From the NCBI GenBank assembly GCA_023460395.1, contig JAEWQB010000004.1, positions 186,001 through 250,000 of the forward strand: 64,000 bases of DNA. Direction: 5' to 3'. Both the position numbers and the translations under genes were made by a program. Of this stretch, positions 51,345 through 60,789 are shown one piece after another; position 1 is the first letter of the stretch, and every line of letters begins with the position of its first letter. A model generated the notes under the pieces. The model was not told the origin of the DNA, searched no databases, and worked only from the letters and a program-made list of their open reading frames with translations. Source of the stretch: Pseudomonadota bacterium. Lineage in GTDB: Bacteria; Desulfobacterota; Desulfovibrionia; Desulfovibrionales; Desulfovibrionaceae.

Positions 51345-52046
51345 ATGATTCCGCCTTCTCTTTTCCGACGCGCCCTTCACCTTTTTCTGTCTGGAACGCT
51401 CTGCCTTGTCGCTCTGCTTATGGTGGGTTGCGGTCCCAGCAATCACGTTCGGCTACGGTACACCTCGGCACAACCCGCCCAGCCTCTCTGGAGCAACGCC
51501 GCCCCTGTTGCCATAATCCCGTTCACAGACGCGCGGTCGACACAGACCATTGGCACACGCGCTGACGGGACGGACTTTGTGCCGCTTACCAGCGTTGCCG
51601 ACTGGATGACACAGGCGTTGGCGGACGAACTTTCACGACAGGGGCTTCAGGTACGGATTCTTTCCGCGCGGGAAGATGCCACGCCCGATGAACGCGTACT
51701 TTCCGGCGAGGTACGCCAAGTATGGCTCACACAGCAAAACATAGTTGACTACACCATACGCATGGAAGCCACACTTGCTGAGGGCGATGCGCCCCCCACC
51801 ACCTACCGTGCGGAAGAACAGCGCCAGAGTGTTCCTTCAGAAAACGTGGCGGACCGTCACCTTGAAGAGACTCTCCGCTCCCTCATCAGCAGCATGGTCC
51901 GCGACATTACGCGTGCCATAACGCTCGGCATGGTTTCCCCGCACACCCCCCTCTCCCCCGCGCATTCCTATCACTCACACGGGGAAAAAGCGTTCACACC
52001 GGCGGGTGCGGCCTTGCGCCATAGCATTCCGCATGCCGTGTCATGA
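51345..52046 (+). CDS. Outer-membrane-type lipoprotein of unknown function
   Basis: A 233-residue secreted lipoprotein: basic start, hydrophobic helix (LFLSGTLCLVALL) and lipobox LMVGC with C29. Residue +2 is Gly, consistent with outer-membrane sorting by the usual rule. The mature domain (VAIIPFTDARSTQTIGTRA, LADELSRQGLQVRIL) resembles YajG-like lipoproteins. It overlaps the TPR gene by four bases (ATGA) and probably acts with it. Confidence 0.82.
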   Translation: MIPPSLFRRALHLFLSGTLCLVALLMVGCGPSNHVRLRYTSAQPAQPLWSNAAPVAIIPFTDARSTQTIGTRADGTDFVPLTSVADWMTQALADELSRQGLQVRILSAREDATPDERVLSGEVRQVWLTQQNIVDYTIRMEATLAEGDAPPTTYRAEEQRQSVPSENVADRHLEETLRSLISSMVRDITRAITLGMVSPHTPLSPAHSYHSHGEKAFTPAGAALRHSIPHAVS

Positions 52047-53446
52047 CCGATTGTCCCCGGAAACTTCCCGCGCCATCTGCCTCCGTCCACAGCTATATTG
52101 CACGGGGGCTGCTCTTCTTCTGCCTCACTGTTCTATGTTTCCCCCATGCTGCGGCGGCCCGTACCCCGTCGTCTTTTTCACGTTCCGTAGCCATCGCCTT
52201 TGGGGGGGAACTAACTATGAGCGTGGCTGCCCGCGTTTCCGAAGCCATGGCGCGGGAAGGTGCCATGGATGAAGCGGCGCTGTGGCTTTCCTCACTACCA
52301 GCGGTACAACTCGCTCAGACGCAGTACAACGCCACGGCCCCCGGCCTGCTTGCCGATGCGCGTCCCTTGGCGTGGGTGCTGTTTACCCCAGAGCATACGG
52401 CTCAGGAAAGTATCGGCACCGTTCCCGACTTAGCCATGCGTACAACAGCCCGCGCATTACTGCGCCCCGGACCGGGCAGACCGGTCCAAGCGGCTACCGG
52501 CGCGTCTCCGCCCGCTGCACCTGCCGGAGAACTACACGAAACTCCGGCGGGCACAATTTCCGCGCTCCGCGATGTGCGCCTTCTTTGGTTGCACAGGCTG
52601 GTTCTGGATTATGAACAGCAGTTGCTTACGCGCTTTATGGCGCTGGTGGGCACCATGCCCACCACTCCCCCTCCCCCCACAGAACTGTCGCGGACACTCT
52701 CCCCGCGCTTTCTGGAAATTGCTAACGCCCTGCACGCCCTCACCCGGTATCGCGAGACACTGAGCACGCAGTATCTGACCACTTCCTACGAGCTGGCTCC
52801 GCAATCCCGCACAGCAGGAAATGAAGCAACAGCTCTGCTCAGTTCCTCTCAGCGCTCTGCTGGCGCCCCAAGCCAAGAGAACACTGCCCCTAAGAGCATG
52901 GCAACGGGCACCACGCCGTCTCTGCCCGATTCCGAAAACGCTTCCCGCCCCCCGACAGCCCTGCCTCCGAATTCGCAGCGGCCTGTCCCTTTTGCCGCAG
53001 GGGGAGCGCCTTTTTCCCGCTCTCTTTCTGGCTCATGGCGCACCCCGCAGTTAGTAGTACAAGCCATGGAGAACGCGCTGGAACTGGACCCGGCAAATGC
53101 GCTGCTCTGGCAGGCTAAAGGCTCTGCGGCGCTTCAAGCGGGCAACACCAGAGATGCGATAAACGCCCTTTCCCAAAGCATACGGCTTATGCCCGATTTC
53201 GCCCTTGCCCTGTACGATCGGGGCACGGCCTATGTGCGACTCCATTTGACCGACCTCGCACTGGAAGACTACACCGCCGCCATGCGGGTATGGCCCCGCA
53301 CTGCCGAACTGCATCGCGCTCAGGGGACTGTCTTTTTATTGCGGGAAGATATGCCGCAGATGTGCTCAGAATATCGCACAGCTTGCGAACTGGGAGAATG
53401 CGACACCTTCCATTGGGCTGTCAGCCGGGGGCACTGCCTGCCGTAA
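52043..53446 (+). CDS. Secreted TPR-repeat protein
   Basis: A 467-residue exported protein: an N-terminal signal (IARGLLFFCLTVLCFPHAAA), an Ala/Pro-rich middle and C-terminal TPRs (about 340-440, ANALLWQAKGSAALQAGNTR and the following repeat). Cysteines near the C-terminus (CSEYRTACELGEC) could form disulfides. Coupled with the lipoprotein gene upstream. Function unknown; a periplasmic scaffold is the safest reading. Confidence 0.78.
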   Translation: MTDCPRKLPAPSASVHSYIARGLLFFCLTVLCFPHAAAARTPSSFSRSVAIAFGGELTMSVAARVSEAMAREGAMDEAALWLSSLPAVQLAQTQYNATAPGLLADARPLAWVLFTPEHTAQESIGTVPDLAMRTTARALLRPGPGRPVQAATGASPPAAPAGELHETPAGTISALRDVRLLWLHRLVLDYEQQLLTRFMALVGTMPTTPPPPTELSRTLSPRFLEIANALHALTRYRETLSTQYLTTSYELAPQSRTAGNEATALLSSSQRSAGAPSQENTAPKSMATGTTPSLPDSENASRPPTALPPNSQRPVPFAAGGAPFSRSLSGSWRTPQLVVQAMENALELDPANALLWQAKGSAALQAGNTRDAINALSQSIRLMPDFALALYDRGTAYVRLHLTDLALEDYTAAMRVWPRTAELHRAQGTVFLLREDMPQMCSEYRTACELGECDTFHWAVSRGHCLP

Positions 53447-53839
53447 CATCCCAACGCACCGGGCCGCATATAAAGAGATCGGCCGCGCCCGGGGGTTAGG
53501 CGCGGCCGACGCTGCAAGGGAGGAGGATGCATGATACGGCCTCGCTGCCAAGCCGTATTGGGGCGAGCGCTGCAAACCCGCCCCACTCACGCACTGCTGT
53601 CGTCGAAGGGTTCGACAACACACATCCACGGAGTCAGGATACACCACAAACACATATCGACTATTATATTTTTAGAAAAGCCCTAGTTCTTTTTTACGGT
53701 CCGCCCGGACTATCGAAACCTTGTTTCCCCGAATCATATCAGGTATTGCTCTGCGCACCGCGAAGCCGCATCGGGCCGCATATTTCCCGGATATCCCGTC
53801 TCCACGCAACGCGCCATCCGATACCATGGAGCCACCAGC
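53447..53839. other. Gap with a perfect 11-bp hairpin and an AT-rich stretch
   Basis: TCGGCCGCGCC (53479-53489) and GGCGCGGCCGA (53499-53509) form a perfect stem with no T-run. An AT-rich stretch at about 53655-53695 likely carries the promoter of the glycosyltransferase operon, though no clean box pair was found. No gene. Confidence 0.6.
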
Positions 53840-55051
53840 ATGCATACCACCCCTTCTTCCGCTCCCCGCACCCGCCCCTTACGTGTCGCCTATGTACTGG
53901 GCGGCCTTCCCTTCGGAGGCATAGAACGCTGGCTGCTCGACCTGTGCCGCGAATACCACGACGGCACCCGCATCGTGCCACGGGTGTTTAACCTCTCCGG
54001 CACGGGGGCACTTGCCGCTGACTATACGGAAAACGGCGTAGATGTCTGCAACGTGGCGCAGGGTTTACGGGCCATAACCGTATACCGGCTGGATACCGCG
54101 CTCGCGCTACGCCGCCAATTGCGAGCCTTTGCCCCGGACATAGTTCATACCTGCCATTTCAGCGCCAACCATCTGGGCCGGTTAGCCAACCTTGGGACGG
54201 GAATTCCGCTGCTCCTCCACCTGCACAATACCAAGCGGGAAAAGCGGCTGGAACGACGACTTTCCGACAAAGTGCTATCCTACGCCACCAGCCGGTACCT
54301 CGCGGTGTCCAAGGCCGTGGCGCAAACTGTGGCGCAGGATCACAATATAGCGGGCAGACCGGTGGATGTGTTGTACAATGCCATTGAACCTTCCCGCTTT
54401 ACCGCCGCACCCGTGGATTTGGCGGCGGAATTCGGCGGGAGATTCGGCAGCGACGGTCCCGTTGTGCTCTCCACGGGCCGGTATGTGCCGCAAAAGAACT
54501 ATGATCTTCTCATCAGGGCCATGGGCTTGCTGCGTGATGCGGGCGTGACTTCCTCGCTTGTGCTGGTAGGGGAAGGGCCAGAACGCCCCCGCCTTGAGGC
54601 GCTTCGCGCCGAACTGGGATTAGAAAAACACGTTGTCCTTGCTGGATTTCGTGAAGACGTGGCACGTTTTTACGCGGCGGCGGATGTGTTCGCCGCCCCG
54701 TCCGCTTTTGAAGGATTTTTAATCTCCCAATTGGAGGCCATGTATTGCGGTTTGCCCTGTGTGGTTTCCCGTCATGTCCCGTTGCTGGAGATCGCCTCAT
54801 CCGCAAGTCTTGTCTGCGAAACCAATGCTGAGGACATAGCCGCCAAATTGCATACGCTTCTTACCGACCCGCAACGGCGCGCCTCGTTATCTGAAACCGC
54901 CCGGCGTGTAGCCGCGCCACATACCATGCAAAACTATGCCACAGCCCTGTACACCTATTATCTGGCCATGCTGGGCGAGCGCACCCTCGCGGACGTAACC
55001 GCCACACAGGCGGGCTACCCGCACAGCCTTTTCTGCCCCGTGCGCGGCTAA
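53840..55051 (+). CDS. GT4-family glycosyltransferase
   Basis: A 403-residue GT-B enzyme: RVAYVLGGLPFGGIERWLLD at the N-terminus, VHTCHFSANHLGRLA, LSTGRYVPQKNYDLLIRAMG, and the acceptor-side E-x7-E region AFEGFLISQLEAM. It likely adds sugars to a surface polysaccharide. No signal or membrane helix. First of three genes spaced 14 and 18 bp. Confidence 0.93.
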   Translation: MHTTPSSAPRTRPLRVAYVLGGLPFGGIERWLLDLCREYHDGTRIVPRVFNLSGTGALAADYTENGVDVCNVAQGLRAITVYRLDTALALRRQLRAFAPDIVHTCHFSANHLGRLANLGTGIPLLLHLHNTKREKRLERRLSDKVLSYATSRYLAVSKAVAQTVAQDHNIAGRPVDVLYNAIEPSRFTAAPVDLAAEFGGRFGSDGPVVLSTGRYVPQKNYDLLIRAMGLLRDAGVTSSLVLVGEGPERPRLEALRAELGLEKHVVLAGFREDVARFYAAADVFAAPSAFEGFLISQLEAMYCGLPCVVSRHVPLLEIASSASLVCETNAEDIAAKLHTLLTDPQRRASLSETARRVAAPHTMQNYATALYTYYLAMLGERTLADVTATQAGYPHSLFCPVRG

Positions 55052-55065
55052 CCGAGGACACCACA

Positions 55066-56283
55066 ATGTATGAGGGATATGACAGCCTGACGCTGGAAAA
55101 GTATGCTGAGGTCATTCTCTGGGGGCTGGAGCGCGGACGCGGAAACCGGTTCGCCAAAAGTGATTTTGTTTTGGTGAATTACGATCACGGTGCGCTGCCT
55201 TTGGCGGAAGAGGTCTGCGCCCATCTGCACGACCGGGGCCTTGTGCCCGTGCCCCGCGCTCTCCCCACGCCGCGCATGGAACGGGACCGGTACGATCGCG
55301 CCAACAACAAGCGCCTCACGGTACTCGCTCCCGGTGAAAAAGATTTATATAACCACCTGCATGGCTCCATCACCATTCTCGCCCCGGCCTCGCTTTCCCA
55401 TCTAGCCGGAGTGGCTCCAGAGCTTCTCTCTCTGTCGCAAAAGTCCCGCCAGCCCCTACGCTCCATCATGCACACACGGGAAGACATGGGCGCTTTCGGC
55501 TGGACCATATGCCTCTATCCCTCACAAGCGCTGGCGGCACAGGCGGGCATGTCGATTGATGACTACGCCCGGCAGGTGGAACTGGCCTGCTATCTGGAAA
55601 CAGGGGTTCCCGTTCACGCGTGGCGGCTGCTCGCTAAACGCATCGACATCCTGCGGGAATGGCTGGACAGTTTGGGAGATTGCACTCTGCGGGTGGAATC
55701 GGACTCTGTGGACCTGCTCCTGCGTGTAGGAAAAGAACGACGCTGGGCAGGGCTGACGGGCCGCAATCTCCCCAGTTATGAGCTGTATGTGTCGCCAGAT
55801 TATCGTACGGTGGAGGGCGTGTATTACGCCGACTTACCCTCGTTCCGCTCTGGTGCCGTTGTTTCCGGTGTGCGGCTGGAATTTCAAGCAGGATGTGTCA
55901 CTGCCGCCTCCTCTGGAGCGGAAAACGTCGCCTCGGAATTTTTGCTCTCCCAACTGTCTCTGGACCCCGGCGCTTCCCGCGTGGGTGAATTTGCGCTGGT
56001 GGACAAAACTTTTTCCCCCATCAATCATTTTATGGCCAACACCCTGTATGACGAAAATCACGGGGGCGAATGGGGTTCCCTGCATATCGCGCTGGGGAAT
56101 GCCTATGCCAACACCTACACGGGAGACGCCGCCGCATTCACCGAAGAACTCCGGCGCGGCCTTGGCTTTAATGGCTCGCTGCTGCACTGGGATTTGGTCA
56201 ACACGGAACGCAAACGCGTCACCGCGACACTTCCCGGTGGGGCGCGGCAGACTATCTATGAAGACGGTCGCTTCCTGCTGTAG
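55066..56283 (+). CDS. M29-family aminopeptidase
   Basis: A 405-residue metallo-aminopeptidase of the thermophilic T/AmpS type: ASSGAENVASEFLLSQ, GEFALVDKTFSPINHFMANT, LYDENHGGEWGSLHIALGNA (the His-Glu metal site), and FNGSLLHWDLV. Cytoplasmic. It starts 14 bp after the glycosyltransferase gene; the functional link is unclear. Confidence 0.92.
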   Translation: MYEGYDSLTLEKYAEVILWGLERGRGNRFAKSDFVLVNYDHGALPLAEEVCAHLHDRGLVPVPRALPTPRMERDRYDRANNKRLTVLAPGEKDLYNHLHGSITILAPASLSHLAGVAPELLSLSQKSRQPLRSIMHTREDMGAFGWTICLYPSQALAAQAGMSIDDYARQVELACYLETGVPVHAWRLLAKRIDILREWLDSLGDCTLRVESDSVDLLLRVGKERRWAGLTGRNLPSYELYVSPDYRTVEGVYYADLPSFRSGAVVSGVRLEFQAGCVTAASSGAENVASEFLLSQLSLDPGASRVGEFALVDKTFSPINHFMANTLYDENHGGEWGSLHIALGNAYANTYTGDAAAFTEELRRGLGFNGSLLHWDLVNTERKRVTATLPGGARQTIYEDGRFLL

Positions 56284-56301
56284 CCGACCACGAGGAAACC
56301 C

Positions 56302-56622
56302 ATGGCGATGGATCAGATTATGGTAAAAGTATATGGCAGCGTCACCCCCGCTGACGATGCCATGTTGCAGGCGGTATCCGCCGTGGCTCCCGATGCCGTT
56401 TCCCTGAGCGGCGACACGCTGCTGCTCAGTCACGAGGGGATTTTTTTTATGCTGGATGACTTCTTAACCGCCCTGCGCCCCCATCTCGGTCCTGCCAGCA
56501 GCGGGCGGATTGACTACATAGACATGGACGAATGGACTCTGACCCGGCACTGGATAGATAACGGCCTTCTTACCAGCAATACAGCCAGCCTCAATCAGGT
56601 GATGGAGTATTCTGGACATTGA
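56302..56622 (+). CDS. Small protein of unknown function
   Basis: 106 residues, soluble and acidic, with no recognised family (VKVYGSVTPADDAMLQAVSA, GRIDYIDMDEWTLTRHWIDN). GAGGAAA precedes the ATG, and it sits 18 bp after the aminopeptidase gene, so it is probably expressed with it. Confidence 0.78.
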   Translation: MAMDQIMVKVYGSVTPADDAMLQAVSAVAPDAVSLSGDTLLLSHEGIFFMLDDFLTALRPHLGPASSGRIDYIDMDEWTLTRHWIDNGLLTSNTASLNQVMEYSGH

Positions 56623-56664
56623 GGCGCGCACAAAGACTCTTTTCTCCCACCATCACGACATTTC

Positions 56665-56702
56665 CATAAATAAAGACCCCGGCAGACACATACCTGCCGG
56701 GG
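56665..56702 (-). terminator. Terminator after rny (also ends the plus-strand operon)
   Basis: CCCCGGCAG (56677-56685) pairs with CTGCCGGGG (56694-56702); on the minus strand TCTTTATTT follows. Confidence 0.85.
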
Positions 56703-56754
56703 CCTTGCTTACTTCCAAGAGAGTCTCCGCGCCGGAAAACCGGGCTAGGCGGAA

Positions 56755-58314
56755 TTATTTCGCGTAGCCTACCGCGCGGCGCTCGCGAATGACGGTAACC
56801 CGAATCTGACCGGGATAGGTCAAATTTTTCTCAATCTGCTCGGCAATGTCCTTACACAGCAGATATGTTGAATCGTCGTCCACGTCATCGGAGTTCACCA
56901 TTACGCGAATTTCACGCCCAGCCTGAATGGCGTAGGCCTTGGAAACGCCTTCAAAGGCGGTGGCGATACCTTCCAGATCTTCAAGACGCTTCACGTAATT
57001 TTCCAGCAATTCTTTACGCGCACCGGGGCGGGCACCGGAAAGTGAGTCTGCGGCCTGCACCAACACGGCGAGTGCCGTTTTGGGGGGCTGGTCTTCATGG
57101 TGCGCGGCAATGGCGTGAATAATGTCTTTGTTCTCGCCGTATTTTTTAGCCAAGTCCGCGCCGATAACCGCATGGGGGCCTTCCACTTCGTGGTCAACCG
57201 CTTTGCCAATGTCGTGCAGCAGACCGGCACGTTTAGCACGCTTTACGTCCAAGCCCAATTCGGCAGCCATCATGCCGCACAGGGAGGAGACTTCCAGCGA
57301 GTGCTGCAATACATTTTGCGAAAAGCTTGTGCGGTACTTCAACTGGCCCAGTAATTTAATAAGGTCGGCGTGAATGCCGTGCACCCCGGCGTCAAATGTC
57401 GCTTGTTCGCCCACTTCGCGGAGTTGCACTTCCAATTCCTGCTGCACCTTGCGCACCACGTCTTCAATGCGGGCAGGATGAATACGCCCATCACCGATAA
57501 GCCGCTCCAGCGCCATCTTGGCAATCTGACGTCGCAGGGGGCTGTACGCGGAAAGGATAACGGTTTCCGGGGTGTCATCAATAATCAGATCCACACCGGT
57601 AGCGGCTTCCAGCGCCCGGATATTACGCCCTTCCCGACCGATAATGCGGCCCTTCATGTCTTCGCTGGGCAGGGTGACAGCCGTAACGGTCTGCTCTCCC
57701 ACATAATCGCCCGCATAGCGCTGAATGGCGGTAGCCAAAATTTCTTTGGCCTTGCGGCTGGCGGTTTCCTTTGCTTCAGCTTCTATCTGCCGCATCATTT
57801 TAGCGGCTTCGTGCCGGGTGCGCGCGCCGATTTCTTCGAACAGACGCTCTTTTGCCTCTTCTGCCGTCAGGCCGGAAACTTCCTGAAGCCGCAATTCCTG
57901 CTCATTCAGTTTTGCTTCCAAGAATTCAGCTTGTTCTTCCAGCTTGCGTTCACGCCGGGTAAATTCTTTTTCCTGCCCCAGCAATTCCTGTTCTTTCTGG
58001 GTCGCCTGTTCCCGTTTACGTTCCAGCCGTTCCGTCTGTTCCTGAAGCTTATGGTCCCGATTTTTAATCTCGGTTTCCCGTTCTTTGAATTCCTGCTCCA
58101 AGTGCCGCTTTTCGTTGTATATCTCGTCCTGACCCTGAAGGATTATTTCCTTCTTTTGGGCCTGTGCTTCCTTACGCGCTTCCTCGATAATCCGATTCGC
58201 CAATTCCTGCGCGTCGTTCAGACGCTTGCTGGAGATGACTTTGTGCAACGCGTATCCGGTAGCCGCGCCGATAATGGCGCCCAGCAGGACGAGCCCGATA
58301 GCCATCAGACTCAT
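56755..58314 (-). CDS. rny: Ribonuclease Y
   Basis: A 519-residue membrane-anchored endoribonuclease: N-terminal helix (about 2-22), long coiled coil (about 30-175), a KH domain (GRIIGREGRNIRALEAATGV) and an HD domain (LLHDIGKAVDHEVEGPHAVI). It initiates mRNA decay. ATG 58314 follows AGGGAG. A 6S-like RNA lies between it and zapA. Confidence 0.96.
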   Translation of the reverse strand: MSLMAIGLVLLGAIIGAATGYALHKVISSKRLNDAQELANRIIEEARKEAQAQKKEIILQGQDEIYNEKRHLEQEFKERETEIKNRDHKLQEQTERLERKREQATQKEQELLGQEKEFTRRERKLEEQAEFLEAKLNEQELRLQEVSGLTAEEAKERLFEEIGARTRHEAAKMMRQIEAEAKETASRKAKEILATAIQRYAGDYVGEQTVTAVTLPSEDMKGRIIGREGRNIRALEAATGVDLIIDDTPETVILSAYSPLRRQIAKMALERLIGDGRIHPARIEDVVRKVQQELEVQLREVGEQATFDAGVHGIHADLIKLLGQLKYRTSFSQNVLQHSLEVSSLCGMMAAELGLDVKRAKRAGLLHDIGKAVDHEVEGPHAVIGADLAKKYGENKDIIHAIAAHHEDQPPKTALAVLVQAADSLSGARPGARKELLENYVKRLEDLEGIATAFEGVSKAYAIQAGREIRVMVNSDDVDDDSTYLLCKDIAEQIEKNLTYPGQIRVTVIRERRAVGYAK

Positions 58315-58490
58315 GCTGTTACTCCCTAAAGCACTCGAAAAGCCGGGCTTTCCGAATGGTGCGGTGTTATGACGCAAAAATGCGCCTGCTGCAAAAGGAA
58401 GCAGTGGGCAGGGAGATTCTGGTACCGGACTAGCGGGACGCCCCGCGCGCTATACTCTAAACGCGGGACGGACGAGGCTGCGAAACGGTT

Positions 58491-58650
58491 CTTCCGAAGT
58501 GCTGAAACAACACCTCTGCAACCCCTTCGATTTCGGGCGGAAAACCACCCTTTTCAGGCTTTCAGGCCGGGTACGCGCCCGAATGTCCGCCGAATTCCCC
58601 AGTGGGACGGTTGCAAGGCAAGTTTGGTGTCATTTTCACACCTCGGAAAG
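58491..58650 (-). ncRNA. ssrS: Probable 6S RNA
   Basis: Directly downstream of zapA on the same strand, the usual 6S position. The minus-strand RNA has a closing stem of about 16 bp with one bulge: 58635-58650 pairs with 58491-58507. GACACC/GGTGTT and TTGCAACC/GGTTGCAG (58609-58616 with 58516-58523) continue the rod; a terminal stem TTCGGGCG/CGCCCGAA (58576-58583 with 58532-58539) follows. Between the last two an asymmetric bubble (25 against 8 nt) stands where the central bubble of 6S is expected. Exact ends are unknown. Confidence 0.6.
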
Positions 58651-58677
58651 ATGCTCCCGTGCCTAACGGCACGTGGG

Positions 58678-58944
58678 CTACGGGGTTCCGCCATCTATCT
58701 TTTCCACAAGCCGCTCCATGCGCCGTTGCAACATTTCAAGCCTGCGGTCGGATTGCAAAAGATCGTCAGCCAGTCCGATAACCAGAAAGGTCAGGAGCTT
58801 CTCCTTGCTTATCTGCCTTCCTGGAAAATTGAGCTTTTCAAACCGTTCTTCAACCAGTTTTTTGGCGCTTTCCACCCGCATAGGGTCGGCTTCCGCCTTA
58901 AACGAGACCTCAAGGTCCAGCACGTTCAGGTTGTATCTGCGCAT
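58678..58944 (-). CDS. zapA: Cell division protein ZapA
   Basis: An 88-residue ZapA-fold protein (RRYNLNVLDLEVSFKAEADP, then a long helix ending in an Arg/Glu coiled coil). It crosslinks FtsZ filaments at the division ring. It follows the ZapB-like gene by seven bases and precedes the 6S RNA. Confidence 0.88.
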   Translation of the reverse strand: MRRYNLNVLDLEVSFKAEADPMRVESAKKLVEERFEKLNFPGRQISKEKLLTFLVIGLADDLLQSDRRLEMLQRRMERLVEKIDGGTP

Positions 58945-58951
58945 TGCGCAC

Positions 58952-59188
58952 TTATGATCCGTCGGTCTGATCTTTGAGTCTGGACACGAGAACGTCTATC
59001 CGCTCGCGCACCGCGCTCTGCGTGGCACGTTCCTGCTCAAGCTGCTCCTTAAGCGCGCGGTTTTCATCCTCTAATGCGGCAAGCCCCAAGTCCACCTCGT
59101 CTTTGAGGCGTCTGTTTTCTTCCCGCAACACATCCAGTGTGCCAAGAAGCGACTCTACACGCTGTTCCAACTGGTCTATAAGCTCCAT
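58952..59188 (-). CDS. zapB: ZapB-like coiled-coil division protein
   Basis: 78 residues, one continuous coiled coil (LIDQLEQRVESLLGTLDVLR, DEVDLGLAALEDENRALKEQ). ZapB partners ZapA at the Z ring; gene order here supports that. The family is defined mostly by coiled coil, so the name is moderately sure. Confidence 0.78.
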   Translation of the reverse strand: MELIDQLEQRVESLLGTLDVLREENRRLKDEVDLGLAALEDENRALKEQLEQERATQSAVRERIDVLVSRLKDQTDGS

Positions 59189-59219
59189 GCCGAAGAACTA
59201 TCCTTTTTGTCAGGTGAAA

Positions 59220-60599
59220 TCAAGACTCCCGTTTGCGCGGGATATGCTTCTGCGCTCCGCGAGCCACCGCAAGGGTGTCTTCCGGTACGTCTTTGGTGAT
59301 AACCGATCCCGCGCCCACAAGGCTATTGCGCCCCACCCGCACCGGAGCCACCAGCGCGGAATTGGAGCCAATAAACGCGCCATCTTCAATAACGGTGCGG
59401 TGCTTGTTGCGTCCGTCATAGTTGCACGTGATGGTTCCCGCGCCAATATTCACCCCTTCCCCCACCTCTGTATCGCCAAGGTAGGTAAAGTGGTTGGCCT
59501 TTGAACCACGGCCCAGCACCGTTTTCTTCAACTCCACAAAATTGCCCACATGGGACCGGTCTTCCATCACTGCGCCGGGACGCAGGCGGGCATAGGGACC
59601 AAGAACGCACTGTTGGCCCACGGCAGCGTCTTCCACGTGGCAAAAGGGGCGTATCCGCGCACCTTGCGCGACAATGGCGTTGCGCAACCACGTATGGGAC
59701 TCTATCACCGCTCCTCGCAGAACCTCGGTGTGCCCATACAGCTCGCACGGTCCGTGTAACACGGCTCCCGGTTCCAGATAGATCAGAGGGCCAAGGCGCA
59801 CTGTTTCCGGCGCGTGAATCATAACCCCCTGTTCCAACCATTCCAAAACCAAATTCGCCCGCAGCAGAGACTCTGAACGTACCAATTCCGCCGGAGTGTT
59901 TACCCCCAGAAGATGCGGATCCTGCCCGCAGTCCACACCACAAACGCGCATGCGGCGGGCCACTGCCAGCCCCACCAGATCGGTAATATAATATTCGCCG
60001 CTTTTGTTGGTGTTTTGCAACTTGTCGAGCAACTGGGCCACGGCGGGAACCTTCAGCAGATAGATACCGGCATTAATCTCGTGAGGCTCCGCCCCGTGCA
60101 GGTCTTCATCGAAGTCTTTGGCTTCCACAATGGCAGCCACCTCGCCGTTATGCCGCACCACCCTGCCGAACGAAGCGGGGTCCGCCAGCGTCAGGGTCAT
60201 GAACCCTATGTCCGCGTCGGTATCTACCACTTCTTTCATAAAAGAAACGATACGGGCCTGCGGCAGCAGCGGAGTGTCTCCATTCACCACCAGCACGCGG
60301 TGCACGCCCGCCGCAAGGAGTTCAGGCCACGCCACTTGCAAAGCGTGCCCTGTACCCAACTGCTGTTCTTGCACCACAAATTTTCGCCCCTCGCCTTCAA
60401 ATGCCTCGCGGATCATATCCGCGCCATGACCGATAACAGTCCATACCGCCTCACCAAACACGGAGTCCAGCGCGGTAAACACGTATCGGAGCATGGGTTC
60501 GCCTAACAGTTCTTGCAGAACCTTGGGCTTGTCGGAATGCATGCGCGTTCCCTTGCCAGCGGCAAGGACAAGTGCGCCAATTGTATGCTGTGAGGACAT
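59220..60599 (-). CDS. glmU: Bifunctional UDP-GlcNAc pyrophosphorylase / GlcN-1-P acetyltransferase GlmU
   Basis: A 459-residue enzyme making UDP-GlcNAc for cell wall and LPS. It has LAAGKGTRMHSDKPKVL (N-terminal pyrophosphorylase), then the left-handed beta-helix acetyltransferase (GPYARLRPGAVMEDRSHVGN, VNIGAGTITCNYDGRNKHRT). ATG 60599 follows GGAGACAAT. It lies 31 bp upstream of zapB. Confidence 0.97.
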   Translation of the reverse strand: MSSQHTIGALVLAAGKGTRMHSDKPKVLQELLGEPMLRYVFTALDSVFGEAVWTVIGHGADMIREAFEGEGRKFVVQEQQLGTGHALQVAWPELLAAGVHRVLVVNGDTPLLPQARIVSFMKEVVDTDADIGFMTLTLADPASFGRVVRHNGEVAAIVEAKDFDEDLHGAEPHEINAGIYLLKVPAVAQLLDKLQNTNKSGEYYITDLVGLAVARRMRVCGVDCGQDPHLLGVNTPAELVRSESLLRANLVLEWLEQGVMIHAPETVRLGPLIYLEPGAVLHGPCELYGHTEVLRGAVIESHTWLRNAIVAQGARIRPFCHVEDAAVGQQCVLGPYARLRPGAVMEDRSHVGNFVELKKTVLGRGSKANHFTYLGDTEVGEGVNIGAGTITCNYDGRNKHRTVIEDGAFIGSNSALVAPVRVGRNSLVGAGSVITKDVPEDTLAVARGAQKHIPRKRES

Positions 60600-60733
60600 A
60601 TTGTCTCCAATGATACGGGAAAAAGCACCACCCCCCGGAACTCTCTGCTCCGCCGGGTGTGTAAACAGAAGAAAAATACGTGGTCTTCCCCGTTGTTGTC
60701 CAGCCCAAAGCAAAAACAAAACACCGGAACAAC

Positions 60734-60765
60734 AAAAACGGGCCATCCGCTGGCGGATGGCCCGT
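60734..60765 (-). terminator. Terminator after atpC
   Basis: ACGGGCCATCCGC (60738-60750) pairs perfectly with 60753-60765; on the minus strand TTTTTGTTGTT follows. Confidence 0.93.
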
Positions 60766-60789
60766 TGTCATGCATCACAGGGCAAGCTG

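Noticed and set aside
53479..53509. Perfect 11-bp hairpin read as a terminator of the TPR operon
   Set aside because: No T-run on either side; kept only as an unexplained hairpin.
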